Shown piece after piece: positions 1-9,006 of a stretch of DNA of 64,000 nt; within the stretch, counting starts at the first letter, position 1, and each line of letters begins with the position of its first letter. The DNA is taken from NCBI GenBank assembly GCA_025358305.1, contig JANYJZ010000008.1:1-64000 (forward strand), in the 5' to 3' direction. This DNA is from Ignavibacteriota bacterium (lineage in GTDB: Bacteria > Bacteroidota > Ignavibacteria > UBA10030 > SZUA-254). Below the pieces are notes generated by a model. That model saw nothing but the letters and a program-made list of their open reading frames with translations. It ran no database searches and was not told the DNA's origin. Made by a program: the position numbers and the translations under genes.

Positions 1-735
1 CAGCGTCGAGGTGATGACCTCGCTCCATTCGACATAGAGCTCGTCGGCCGTCGCACCGCCTGTATTGGCGAACGTGAAGCAGCCTTCGCTGCCGACCGCT
101 TTGCGCTTCTCTGCCGCCGCCTTGCCTTTCGAATCGACCGCGCCGGTGAGGTTCGCACGCGTGAACGTGCGAAACTCGCGTCCGTCGCCCACGACGATGA
201 AGACCGAGGATCCGGCCAGGGTGTTGAACGTGGCATGGGTGAAGCTCGTCTGGCCCGTCATGTCGACGTTCGGGAAGATGAGCTGGAGGCCGTTGGTCAC
301 GTCCATCATGTACCAGCCGCCGCCGCCGACAGAGCCGAGGCCGGAAGGCCACGACAGCGTGATCACCGAACCCTCGGGATCGCTGCGGCGGAAGGTAAGC
401 TTGTAGACGTCACGCTGGAAATTGGAGGTGAGCAACCGAAGGTCCTTCGAAAGGCCCTGTCCCGTCGCATTGCCGCCGGTCGGGTCGACCGAGCGGAAAT
501 CAGGCGCCTGGTTCGCGCCCTGCGGAGGAACCGGCGGAAGTTCGAGTTCGCCGAGTCCCGCATCGATGCCGAAGGTCGCGCCCGTGTTCTTGCCGATGGT
601 CACAGAGTCCTTCCAGCCCGATCCGTCGGTTGCGTAGATCTTGACGCTGAAATTCGTTTGGCTCCAGAGTGACGGGACGACCGAGAGCATCAGTCCCATC
701 AGGAGGAAAACCAGTAACATCCTGTTCCTTTTCAT
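1..735 (-). CDS. Exported protein with ELPP-type module, C-terminus outside window
   Basis: The frame opens at ATG 735 and runs off the left edge, so 245 residues are visible and the C-terminus is missing. Residues 1-26 are a signal peptide (KRNR, then a Leu/Met-rich core ending in SLWSQ). Residues about 30-185 form a module whose signature GLGELELPPVPPQG (60-73) recurs in three other exported proteins here (836-3430, 40847-42295, 49489-51606). The best match is the 49489-51606 protein, which shares the order GELE.PPVPP, a DLR segment, a TxSWP segment and then FRTF. By analogy this is a surface or secreted protein with a T9SS tail beyond the window edge; that tail is inferred, not seen. Function unknown. 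Confidence 0.8.
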   Translation of the reverse strand, partial: MKRNRMLLVFLLMGLMLSVVPSLWSQTNFSVKIYATDGSGWKDSVTIGKNTGATFGIDAGLGELELPPVPPQGANQAPDFRSVDPTGGNATGQGLSKDLRLLTSNFQRDVYKLTFRRSDPEGSVITLSWPSGLGSVGGGGWYMMDVTNGLQLIFPNVDMTGQTSFTHATFNTLAGSSVFIVVGDGREFRTFTRANLTGAVDSKGKAAAEKRKAVGSEGCFTFANTGGATADELYVEWSEVITSTL

Positions 736-784
736 GTTGGCCTCGTTCAAAGGTGAAAGTGAGTGAAGCGTGAGTGCGAGATCA

Positions 785-824
785 GACTCCGAGCCGTCGT
801 TGCAAAGAACTCCGGCCCGGAGTC
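785..824 (-). terminator. Hairpin without U-tract after the 836-3430 gene
   Basis: Arms 785-795 and 814-824 form an 11-bp stem with one G-U pair on the minus-strand RNA. It starts 11 bases past the stop of the upstream minus-strand gene. No T-run follows, so termination activity is inferred from position only. Confidence 0.4.
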
Positions 825-835
825 GCCTCGCTCGA

Positions 836-3430
836 TTATTTCATCAACATCATCTTCCGCACGGCGGAGAACTTATCGCTGCTCATGCGGATCATGTACA
901 GACCGCTCGGCGCAGCCGAGCCGAGATCGTTCGTTCCGTTCCACTCGACCGTTGCGTAGCCGGCCGCCACTTCGCCGGAGATAAGCGTACGGACCTTCTG
1001 TCCGAGGATGTTGAAGACCGAAATGTCGACAACCGCATCCTGCGGAACGGCGATGTCGATCCTCGTGGAAGGATTGAAGGGGTTCGGATAATTCTGTCCC
1101 AGTGCGAACTCGGTCGGAAGCATGCCGCCGTGGGCCAGGATCGAGAGCGAATGCCCCGCGTTGAGCGTGATCGACTTCCCGGCGGCAAGAGGATGCGTCG
1201 CAACAATGCGGTCCCCTACCCGTTCGACGAGCTCGAGCTTGGAGCCGGAGGAGATCTTCACATCCGCGCTGATCGTCACGGGATACGAGACGCCCGCAAG
1301 CACGATCGGATACTCGACCGGGCCGGATTGCGCCGTCGGAACGGCCTCGAGCATGCGCTGCGAACTGAATCGGACATCGAACGCCCCGGCGGGTGGCGCC
1401 GGCGGGAGCTCATACTGGCTCAGTTCGTCGTTGCCGATCGTTCCGGTGCCGAGATAGAGCGTCTGCGAATGTTCTCTGCTGTCCTTAAGCGTCAGCGAGC
1501 TGTAATTCGCCGGCGCCACGAAGGTGACCGATTTTGGCATCGTGGCGGAGGTGAACCCGTTGAAATACAAGGACCCCGCCCCCGTCGTCTTCACCCAGTA
1601 GGCCTGACCCGGTACGAGCGTCGTGACGGGCGAGTACCCTCCGTTGTAACTGAAGTAGCTCGACGTCACGTTTGCGGGAGGATTCTGGATGATATTGGCA
1701 ACGCTCACGGGGAGCGCAACGGAGCCGATGATGTTCCACTTCGGGTTGACCGCGATGGTATCGACGATCGACCGGAACCCGTTCAGCGTCACCGCCTGGG
1801 CGCCGCTGAACTTCAGCCAGTAGCCGATGCCATGCGAGAGCGTCGCCGCGGTCGTGTAGCCGGTGTTATACTGATAGGCCGCCGATGTCGAAGTCGGAAA
1901 GACCCCGAGAACGGTCGGGTCCGCAAGCGACTTCATCGGAACAGAGACGAGGTTCCAGCCATCGATGACGTTCGATGCCACCGTGTAGACCGCTTCCGGA
2001 TCGTAGTTATTCGGATCGTAGTTCGTCCAGCCCCAGTCCCACTGCTGATTGCGCGGGAGCGACGGATCGAATGCACCGCGGTAGCTGACAGAATCGAACC
2101 ATGCGTCTCCGGCGAGACGGCCTTGATACGACGTTCCTGCCGTCGCCGCTTCGGACGAGGGGGACGGGACGGGATTGTTGGAATTGTCAAGATTGAAAAG
2201 CGCAGCCGGATAACCCATATCGGAGACGTTTCGCGCAGTGTCGCCCTTGTTGCCGGTCGGGGTATAGGGCGCATCGCCGCGGAACCAGCCCTTGATGTCA
2301 AATCCGGCAATATTGCCGGTGGCAGGGCTGCTCGAGTTGACCAGCAGGTTCGTCGACATGGACTGAAGGCTCGTATTGCGGATCTCCAAGCGGTTGTCGA
2401 TGGCCGCCCGCTGGGTGAGCGTATCTCTGAGCGTGATGCCATTCTTCCAGCCCATGAGAATCGAGTTGTAGATGCTGAATTCGGTAGCCCGGCGCAGCAT
2501 CGCGGTGTACCCCCAATGGGAGTTGATGACATCAGCCGTATCGTGCTGCGGCCCGACGATGGTCATGTTGGACACCCGGACGCTCGTTCTCGGCGTGGAA
2601 GCGAACGGAGAATTAGCCTCATTGTCGGATTCGAAGCCGTTGGAGGATCCCGCAGGGGAAGCGTCGAAGATGTTCGGGTCCCGCTTGGTGTAGCAGAACT
2701 GCAGGCGCCCGGAAAAGCCGTTGTCCGTGTCGTAGGTATCATCGATGCTTCTCCAGCCGATAAGATACTTCGCGTTCAGCGTACCGCCGAAGAACTCCAT
2801 GTCGTCGTCGTTCGCAAAGCTCACCTGGATGTGGTCGATCGTCGTGCCGGCGCCGACGCCGCCGAACGTGAGGCCGTTGATCTCATTGTCCTGGGAGAAC
2901 GCGATACCCGCGAATTCAATGCGGATGTACTCGAGAATGCCGCTATTGTCATTCGGATCGGACCCGCCGAACTGCGCTTGGGTGTTCGGGATCGTCCCAA
3001 AACCGCCTTCGATCGTCTTCGTATTGGGCTGATTCGTCGGCGCTGCGCCGAGGATGATCACGCCGCCCCAGTCGCCCGGGACGCGCGTCCCCGCGACCTT
3101 GTTGCTCGTAAATACGATCGGCCATTCTTTCGTGCCGGTGGCGAAGATCTTCGCGCCGCGGCAGACGATGAGTGTTCCGCCCGACGCGCTATCCCCGCGG
3201 ATGAGCGTTCCGGCAGGGATCGTGATGCTCCAGGTGGAGTCGATGAAGTACCAGCCGGTCAAGATGTACGTCGTATCACGGGAAAGCACCCTATTGGCGG
3301 TTTCACGGTACGGTACACGGAAGTTCGCACCGCCCATCCCGGGCCCGAGGATGGCCGTGGGGCGGGAGGCCAATGCGACTGTCCCGAACAGCAGAACAGC
3401 ACAAATGAGTAGTAACGCAGATCGTTTCAT
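836..3430 (-). CDS. T9SS-sorted secreted protein, beta-helix-like N-half with WNLVSVP repeats
   Basis: 864 residues. I chose ATG 3430 over an upstream ATG at 3493 because it has an AAGGAG site six bases upstream and starts a clean signal peptide (KRSALLLICAVLLFG). Residues about 50-480 resemble the secreted Bacteroidota family with TYIL, IPAGTLI, GTLIV and GDWGGVIILG segments, probably a beta-helix. Residues about 488-630 hold two copies of a WN(L/I)(V/I)..P to GYW(L/V)K repeat. ELPPAPPAGAFDVRF follows near residue 673. The last ~85 residues, from YPNPFNPST, are a T9SS type A sorting tail. The protein is therefore expected to cross the outer membrane through T9SS. Its C-terminal half is paralogous to the protein at 40847-42295. 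The ligand or activity is unknown. Confidence 0.9.
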   Translation of the reverse strand: MKRSALLLICAVLLFGTVALASRPTAILGPGMGGANFRVPYRETANRVLSRDTTYILTGWYFIDSTWSITIPAGTLIRGDSASGGTLIVCRGAKIFATGTKEWPIVFTSNKVAGTRVPGDWGGVIILGAAPTNQPNTKTIEGGFGTIPNTQAQFGGSDPNDNSGILEYIRIEFAGIAFSQDNEINGLTFGGVGAGTTIDHIQVSFANDDDMEFFGGTLNAKYLIGWRSIDDTYDTDNGFSGRLQFCYTKRDPNIFDASPAGSSNGFESDNEANSPFASTPRTSVRVSNMTIVGPQHDTADVINSHWGYTAMLRRATEFSIYNSILMGWKNGITLRDTLTQRAAIDNRLEIRNTSLQSMSTNLLVNSSSPATGNIAGFDIKGWFRGDAPYTPTGNKGDTARNVSDMGYPAALFNLDNSNNPVPSPSSEAATAGTSYQGRLAGDAWFDSVSYRGAFDPSLPRNQQWDWGWTNYDPNNYDPEAVYTVASNVIDGWNLVSVPMKSLADPTVLGVFPTSTSAAYQYNTGYTTAATLSHGIGYWLKFSGAQAVTLNGFRSIVDTIAVNPKWNIIGSVALPVSVANIIQNPPANVTSSYFSYNGGYSPVTTLVPGQAYWVKTTGAGSLYFNGFTSATMPKSVTFVAPANYSSLTLKDSREHSQTLYLGTGTIGNDELSQYELPPAPPAGAFDVRFSSQRMLEAVPTAQSGPVEYPIVLAGVSYPVTISADVKISSGSKLELVERVGDRIVATHPLAAGKSITLNAGHSLSILAHGGMLPTEFALGQNYPNPFNPSTRIDIAVPQDAVVDISVFNILGQKVRTLISGEVAAGYATVEWNGTNDLGSAAPSGLYMIRMSSDKFSAVRKMMLMK

Positions 3431-3789
3431 GAGATGCTCCTTCGAGATGATGATAGTGGATTGTGGACAGCAACATCGTGCGCAATCGTTCATATTGTGC
3501 CGCGTAGGCCCTTTCGGATGGTACGGGTTGGGGTATTTACTTTTTCGAATTTCATTCGTATATTAAAAATGCAAATAGCGGAATCTGGACGGTCCACGTT
3601 CATATATTTCGTATATTTGTGCTATTCGATGGACGGTGCGCTAACACCGTCCATCGTTTTTTTTGATCGCTGCGGAACTACGTCAAGGCAACCGTTCGTC
3701 AGGTGGCGAGGCGAAACAACGATGGCTCAAGATACGATTGAAATGTTGCCTTCTGATAACGCTTGTATTACGGATTGATGAACATCCCG
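3431..3789. other. 359-bp intergenic region, AT-rich in the middle
   Basis: This holds the leader of the 836-3430 gene (AAGGAG near 3440), an AT-rich stretch at 3541-3625, a strong plus-oriented terminator hairpin at 3627-3664, and a sequence of low coding character down to the stop of the TonB receptor. I see no convincing gene on either strand. Confidence 0.6.
3627..3664 (+). terminator. Perfect 12-bp hairpin plus eight Ts, plus-oriented
   Basis: Arms 3627-3638 (CGATGGACGGTG) and 3645-3656 pair perfectly around a 6-base loop and are followed by T at 3657-3664. This is a textbook intrinsic terminator for plus-strand transcription, yet both flanking genes lie on the minus strand. Read on the minus strand it has no T-tract after the stem. 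See findings. Confidence 0.7.
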
Positions 3790-6531
3790 CTAGAGTCCGA
3801 CCGAGAAAGATAATGCATACGTGGATCCCGCACCGGTGCTATAGTACAGCACACCGTCGCGCGTCAGGATACGGTTCTTCCCGTTAAGATTCTTGATCGA
3901 CACCTTCGCCTCGAATCGCTCGAAGAGAGGCTGCGTGAGCGACAGATCCACAAGGTCCCGGGGCTCCTCGTACACGTCGGACGTTTCGAAGCCCACCGCA
4001 TCGAGCCTTCTCCCGAACTTGTTGTAGAGAATGCTCACGGAGGTGCCCACTTTCGGCTCTGTGAAGAGCAGGGAAAGATTGATCATATAGGGGGACTGTC
4101 CCTGAAGCGGCCGGGTCGTCACATAGGTCCGCGTGGCAGACGAATTCCCGACAGTGGTCAGGACCTCCACGGACGACCGAATGCGCGTATAATTCGCCAT
4201 GACCGAGAAGTTGCCCATGTAGTCGGACACGAACTTCAGCGACTTCCGAACCTCAAATTCCCATCCGTCATTCGACGCGCTCGGAGAATTGAACCAGGTT
4301 CGCGTTCGCGTTGACGTCTCGATGAGCTGCTCTTCGATCGCGTTGGAGATCGACTTGCGGAAGTAGCTGACCGCAAACAGCTCGCCGATATCCGGAAACA
4401 GCTCCAAGCGTACATCGTAGTTATGAATGAAGGAGCGCTTCAGGGCCGGATTGCCCCCCTCGAGCTCGTACTTCACAAAATCATAGAACCCCGTCGAGGC
4501 AAGCTCCCGGAATTCCGGCCTATTCACCGAATGAGAGTATGCGAAACGCAGGTTTGCATTTTGCAGGACGCTGAACGTCAGGTTGAACGATGGGAGGAGG
4601 TCGACCTTCTTCAGCAATGTGCTGTCCTCCGGTCCGTTGACGGTGAGCGTTCTCGGCACGCGGACGTCGATCCGAGCGTTCTCCGCACGGACCCCGCCGA
4701 CGAGCCGCCCCGGCGTGCCGAGGAGCATGAACGGCACATCGGTCATGATGTAGCCCGCGTAGATCTTCTGCTCCCCGATATACGAGTCCGAGGCGTGGGA
4801 GGACTCGGTAAACAAGAACTTTCCAGGGCCGAAATTTTGCGGCGAGTAGATGACGTCGAGAGGGAGCTGCGCAAGGCTGTCGGCCTGGCTGTTCGGGTAG
4901 TTGTACTGAGGCGTCACGTTGAAGTACCGCACGCCGTAATTCGTGGCGCGGGACTCGAGGAACGACCCGAAACGGACCTTGAAGGAGCTCAATGGCAGTG
5001 TAAAGTCGTTCCCGAGCGTATAGATCCGGTCGTTCATGTGCGACCACGACCGCCGGTTGATCGCGGCGTAGAACGGCGACGTCGGGTCATCCATGCTTTG
5101 GTAATACGTCACTTCCTTCTTGTCGGGGTCCTGGCTCCTGGACGCGGAGACCGATGCCCGCCACTGCACGCCGAGCCCGCCAAGCGAGGCGATGCTGTGT
5201 TCGCCCGTCAATTGACCGGTATAGGAGGAGCGCTGCGACCAATCCACAATCGTATATTGATTTAAGAGGTTGACCGCATTGTCCTGAGAATTGAACCGTG
5301 TGATCTCGTCGCTCGCGGACTGATTGAAGCTATTCTTGAAGCTCACTTTGTTCTTGCCGCCGAACTTGTAACTGAGATTCGCGATGCCGCCCCACAGGAT
5401 CGACATGTTGTCCTTCGCCCCGGTGTTGTACCTGCTCAGGTCCCGGTCGTCAACAAGGATCTCGTTGTGCTGGAACGCGTTCTTGTAGGAGAGAGCGGCG
5501 ATATAACCCAGTTGTCCGTCGGAGGGGTCGTCACCAAGGTTCACGTAATCGCCAAGCGAGAGTGAGAGCGAGGCGTTCGCGGGAGCCGTGTGCTGCTGCG
5601 GAGCCCAATTGTTCGCGCTCGCCTTCGCGATATCGTTCGGGTTCGGACTGTCTCCCGGATACTTCCGGGAACCGTCATCGAATCCAAGCCAGTCGTTGCT
5701 CCCTCCCTGCGACCGCAGAAAGCCCTTCGAGGTCGTAAGCGAATTATACGAAGAGCCAAGGTTCAGCTTCATGACACGCGTGCTCGGAAAATCGAGGGTG
5801 TTGAGCTGCACGAGTCCACCAGAGAAGTCCCCCGGCAGGTCGGGCGTGGCGCTCTTGATGACCGACGTATTCTCGAGGAGGTTTGCGGGGATCATATCGA
5901 AAGAGAAGCTCTTTTTGCCCGCTTCGGTGCTTGTGACGGAAGCGCCGTCGAGCGTCGTGCTGTTGTAGCGGTCGGTGATCCCGCGGACGTAGACGAACTT
6001 GTTCTCCACAATCGAGAGGCCCGTTACGCGCTTCAGCGCATCACCAGAGGTCGCATCGGGGGCCCGCTTGATCTGCTCTGCACTGACGCCGTCGCTGATC
6101 GACACGTTGCGTTTCCGGTCCGAGAGGATCGCGCTTTCGCTCGAATGTACCGCATTCGCTTCAACAACGACCTCGTTGACCGAGACAGCCGCTTCCGCCA
6201 CTTGAAGGTTCAGTTCGAGAGCGCTGCCTTCCGCGACATTCACCGCCCGGACGGTCTTTGGGGCGTAGCCGACGCCGGACACCCGGACATCGTACGTCCC
6301 CGCGGGGATCTTCACTATATTGTACTTGCCGTCGATGTCCGTCGAGGCGCCGAACGTCGTGCCCACGACGAGTACGTTGATACCGATAATGTGCTCGCCG
6401 TTCGATTCATCGGAGACGACACCGTAGAGACGGCCGGTGGTCTGCGCGAAGGCGGATGGTGCAGAGAAAAGAGTCAGTATTGCAAGACAGGCAACAAGAG
6501 GGCGACAGAAAGCGTTCGTCACAATCAACAT
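3790..6531 (-). CDS. TonB-dependent outer membrane receptor with carboxypeptidase-like domain
   Basis: 913 residues, usual for the family. A signal peptide ends near FAQ at residues 28-30. Residues about 31-115 are a CarboxypepD_reg-like beta-sandwich (GRLYGVVSDESNGE, IPAGTYDVRVSGVGY). The plug follows at about 125-240, with ALKRVTGLSIVENKFVYVRG and YNSTTLDGASV. The rest is a beta-barrel built of alternating strands, ending in YALSFSVGL. It should take up a bulky ligand across the outer membrane using TonB energy; the ligand cannot be told. No SusD-type partner lies beside it, so this is not a standard polysaccharide utilisation locus. The start ATG 6531 has no obvious Shine-Dalgarno site; a TATATTTG sequence lies near 6600 in the leader. 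Confidence 0.93.
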   Translation of the reverse strand: MLIVTNAFCRPLVACLAILTLFSAPSAFAQTTGRLYGVVSDESNGEHIIGINVLVVGTTFGASTDIDGKYNIVKIPAGTYDVRVSGVGYAPKTVRAVNVAEGSALELNLQVAEAAVSVNEVVVEANAVHSSESAILSDRKRNVSISDGVSAEQIKRAPDATSGDALKRVTGLSIVENKFVYVRGITDRYNSTTLDGASVTSTEAGKKSFSFDMIPANLLENTSVIKSATPDLPGDFSGGLVQLNTLDFPSTRVMKLNLGSSYNSLTTSKGFLRSQGGSNDWLGFDDGSRKYPGDSPNPNDIAKASANNWAPQQHTAPANASLSLSLGDYVNLGDDPSDGQLGYIAALSYKNAFQHNEILVDDRDLSRYNTGAKDNMSILWGGIANLSYKFGGKNKVSFKNSFNQSASDEITRFNSQDNAVNLLNQYTIVDWSQRSSYTGQLTGEHSIASLGGLGVQWRASVSASRSQDPDKKEVTYYQSMDDPTSPFYAAINRRSWSHMNDRIYTLGNDFTLPLSSFKVRFGSFLESRATNYGVRYFNVTPQYNYPNSQADSLAQLPLDVIYSPQNFGPGKFLFTESSHASDSYIGEQKIYAGYIMTDVPFMLLGTPGRLVGGVRAENARIDVRVPRTLTVNGPEDSTLLKKVDLLPSFNLTFSVLQNANLRFAYSHSVNRPEFRELASTGFYDFVKYELEGGNPALKRSFIHNYDVRLELFPDIGELFAVSYFRKSISNAIEEQLIETSTRTRTWFNSPSASNDGWEFEVRKSLKFVSDYMGNFSVMANYTRIRSSVEVLTTVGNSSATRTYVTTRPLQGQSPYMINLSLLFTEPKVGTSVSILYNKFGRRLDAVGFETSDVYEEPRDLVDLSLTQPLFERFEAKVSIKNLNGKNRILTRDGVLYYSTGAGSTYALSFSVGL

Positions 6532-6744
6532 ACTTTTGGCCAGGATATGATAGGGGTGATCTCAATCGTCGTCGTGCGTCTGAGAATCAGCACGGGGCAA
6601 ATATAGCCCTGGTGTGTGAGAGAACGATGAAGTTGGTGTTATCGAATTGTGAACAATAAATGAGGCTGGCGCTTCAATAACGGGGATATATCATTCTCTC
6701 TGAGGCGAAAGCGCCTAGGAGTGCACCCTCCCCCTCCCTTGTCC

Positions 6745-7089
6745 TTAGTTGCTCCTGATGACCCTGAGCCGGGCGATTGGATCACTCGTCTGGAGGAGCA
6801 TCTTTTCTATCTCGACGGCGTGCTCCTGCGATGGGAAGACGAAAAAGGTGAGGTAGCACTGGAAGCGCTCGACATATTCCCTGATCGCATATGGAAAGTC
6901 GGCGTCCTCACCCCGCAAGACCATCTGGAGCGATGCTTGGAGGTTTGCAGTCTCGCCGTTATGGAAGGTATAGTGCGCTCCGCTGGCCAAGCGGACTGAC
7001 AGCGTGTATGAACCGGGCGCCGCGGGGATGTACGCATCGACATGCCGGCGCGTAAGCGGGTAGTATCCATTTCCCTGAAGTTCGTGCAT
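6745..7089 (-). CDS. Small conserved-looking protein of unknown function
   Basis: 114 residues from ATG 7089 with a GAGGA site at good spacing and a candidate promoter (7126-7154). Codon use looks like that of neighbouring genes. The sequence has no signal peptide or membrane segment. It contains PGSYTLSVRLASG near residues 25-37 and an acidic helix VFPSQEHAVEIEKMLLQ near 83-99. This layout, a beta-hairpin with GxYxL and a later helix with A..IEK.L, vaguely recalls GIY-YIG-like folds, but the catalytic residues of that family are not evident. I do not assign a function. Confidence 0.65.
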   Translation of the reverse strand: MHELQGNGYYPLTRRHVDAYIPAAPGSYTLSVRLASGAHYTFHNGETANLQASLQMVLRGEDADFPYAIREYVERFQCYLTFFVFPSQEHAVEIEKMLLQTSDPIARLRVIRSN

Positions 7090-7125
7090 AGGTATCCTCG
7101 TTTTTGTTCATAAGGTACGCAATGC

Positions 7126-7154
7126 ACATTAGGGAATGATTGAGGCGAGATGAA
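7126..7154 (-). promoter_or_regulatory. Candidate promoter for the 6745-7089 gene
   Basis: Minus strand TTCATC (7154-7149), 17-base spacer, TAATGT (7131-7126), about 37 bases before the ATG. The match is moderate. Confidence 0.35.
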
Positions 7155-7228
7155 GAAATCATTATGGAGAGGACAGTTGAGGCGGGAGGATGCGGCGTGA
7201 CACCGTATTGCGGTAATCGACGAAGAGA

Positions 7229-8227
7229 TCAGCCCTCCCCTTTCGGCCCCCGGGTCATGAGCGATGAGGTGGCGGCGATGGCGTCCTTGTCGTTGAAGAG
7301 GACCTCATAGACCTCGTTGACGATCGGCAGTTCCACATTGTGCTTCCTGGCAAGGTCGTAGACCGAGAGGGTGGTCGCGACCCCCTCCGCCACCATGACC
7401 ATGCCCGCGAGGATGTCCTTCAACTTCCTCCCCTTTCCGATCTCCTCGCCGACATGACGGTTGCGGCTGTGTCTGCTCATACAGGTGACGATCAAGTCCC
7501 CGATGCCCGAAAGGCCGGCGAAGGTCTGCTGTTGCGCCCCAAAGACGTTCCCGAGCCGGGAAAGTTCAGCGGTCGCCCGGGTCATGATCGCCGCCTTCGT
7601 ATTGTCGCCGAAGCCGGCGCCGTCGGCGATCCCGGCTCCGATCGCGATGATGTTCTTGATCGAACCGGCGAGCTCGACGCCGCGGATGTCCGAGCTCGAA
7701 TAGACGCGGAACGTCGGCGACATGAAGACGCCCTGGGCAAGCTTCGAGGTTTCGAGACGGGACGAGGCGACGACCACCGCCGTCGGGACCTTGCGCGCGA
7801 CCTCCTCGGCAAAACTCGGGCCCGAGAGCGTCGCAATATTCTCCGCCTTGACCAGCGGCAGGACGTCCAAGAGCACGTCGGACATCGTCATGAGGGAGCC
7901 GTTCTCGATCCCCTTGGCAACGTTCACGATGATCGTGCGGCTGAAATCGACCTGGCGGAGATTCAACGCGGTATGTCGGAGGAACTGAGCAGGGATCGCG
8001 ACGACGATCATCTCCGCACGATCGACCGCGCGGTCCAGGTCGTGCGTGATCGCGACGTCTGACGGTATCGGGACGCCGGGAAGGAGGGCCGTGTTCTCGC
8101 GAAGGTCGTGGAGGCTCTGCGCGTGATCGGCGCGATGCCCCCAAAGTGTGACGTGGTGGTGATTCTGGCTGAGGAGGATAGCGAGAGTCGTGCCCCAACT
8201 TCCCGCACCTAACACCGCTATGCGCAT
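7229..8227 (-). CDS. gpsA: Glycerol-3-phosphate dehydrogenase [NAD(P)+]
   Basis: 332 residues. It reduces dihydroxyacetone phosphate to sn-glycerol 3-phosphate, the backbone for phospholipids, in the cytoplasm. The Rossmann motif GAGSWG is at residues 7-12, AKGIE at 104-108, LSGPSFAEEV at 134-143, the catalytic Lys in GSIKN is K191, and GDNTK is at 207-211; GLSGIGDLIVTC follows. Length and motifs are normal. It is the last gene of the 12-gene run and lies 25 bases after plsY, the acyltransferase that uses its product. This pairing is common and makes functional sense. Confidence 0.97.
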   Translation of the reverse strand: MRIAVLGAGSWGTTLAILLSQNHHHVTLWGHRADHAQSLHDLRENTALLPGVPIPSDVAITHDLDRAVDRAEMIVVAIPAQFLRHTALNLRQVDFSRTIIVNVAKGIENGSLMTMSDVLLDVLPLVKAENIATLSGPSFAEEVARKVPTAVVVASSRLETSKLAQGVFMSPTFRVYSSSDIRGVELAGSIKNIIAIGAGIADGAGFGDNTKAAIMTRATAELSRLGNVFGAQQQTFAGLSGIGDLIVTCMSRHSRNRHVGEEIGKGRKLKDILAGMVMVAEGVATTLSVYDLARKHNVELPIVNEVYEVLFNDKDAIAATSSLMTRGPKGEG

Positions 8228-8252
8228 ATCGAACAGAGAATGAGAAGAGAGC

Positions 8253-8954
8253 CTACGCCCCGGGGCCTTTCCGGTCGGGGCGCTTATAGGAACCTACGAG
8301 ATGCGAGCCGGTGAGCCGGTGTTCCGTCCCGGCGCGCAGGCGTTTGATGTTCTCACGGTGCGTGTAGAGCAGGAGGAGCATGATGCCGATGCTGAAAAAA
8401 ATGAGGGTATGGTAACCCTGCAATTCGCCGTGGAAGATGTTATGCCGCAAGAGCATGCTCAGCGGAAAGGTGATGGCCGCCGCGATCGATCCCAAGGAGA
8501 CGTACCGAGAAAGGTAGAAAACGAGCATGAAGACGGCGACGGAGATGAGGAGCTCGACCGTCGCAACGCCGACGAGCGCTCCGACCGCAGTGGCGATGCC
8601 TTTTCCGCCCCGGAATCCTCCGAAGGCAGTAAAGATATGGCCGAGGATCGCCGCGCAGCCTGCGATGATCTGGATGACGGTAAAATCTTCGAACGGGGTG
8701 CGGTTATTGAAGGGAATGGGGCCGTACATGAGCTTCGTCACGATCATCGTGGCGATATAGCCCTTGAGAATATCAAGCGCGACGACAATGGCACCCGACT
8801 TCCAGCCGAGGGTCCGGGCGACGTTCGTACCGCCCGCGTTGCCGCTTCCGTGGTGCCGAATATCGATGCCGTGGCTCAGTTTTGAAAGAATGACGCTTGT
8901 CGGGATCGATCCGACAAGATAACTGAGCACGACAATTATGCCCAATGGCAGCAT
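8253..8954 (-). CDS. plsY: Acyl-phosphate:glycerol-3-phosphate acyltransferase
   Basis: 233 residues, an integral inner membrane enzyme that transfers an acyl group from acyl-phosphate to glycerol 3-phosphate to form lysophosphatidate. The first conserved loop, GSGNAGGTNVAR, is at residues 36-47, and the second, GFRGGKGIATAVG, lies near 108-120. About five hydrophobic segments are visible. A hydrophilic tail of about 25 residues (SYKRPDRKGPGA) is slightly longer than usual. It sits 52 bases after ispD and 25 bases before gpsA. Confidence 0.96.
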   Translation of the reverse strand: MLPLGIIVVLSYLVGSIPTSVILSKLSHGIDIRHHGSGNAGGTNVARTLGWKSGAIVVALDILKGYIATMIVTKLMYGPIPFNNRTPFEDFTVIQIIAGCAAILGHIFTAFGGFRGGKGIATAVGALVGVATVELLISVAVFMLVFYLSRYVSLGSIAAAITFPLSMLLRHNIFHGELQGYHTLIFFSIGIMLLLLYTHRENIKRLRAGTEHRLTGSHLVGSYKRPDRKGPGA

Positions 8955-9006
8955 GAGAGAGCCCTTTCTTGGACAAAAAGTTCAAATACAAGATACAAAA
9001 AAACAA

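Noticed and set aside
770-3412. Long plus-strand frame of 880 codons opposite the secreted-protein gene
   Set aside because: Arg/Asp-rich mirror of a GC-rich gene on the minus strand. It has no signal peptide, domain or ribosome site, whereas the minus strand has all three.
3691-3753. AAGGCAAC/GTTGCCTT inverted repeat downstream of the TonB receptor
   Set aside because: The arms are over 45 bases apart and there is no T-run; chance is likely.
3434-3778. Plus-strand frame of 114 codons ending after the orphan terminator
   Set aside because: It crosses the terminator hairpin, lacks a ribosome site and has AT-rich low-complexity content; the orphan terminator is therefore not explained by it.
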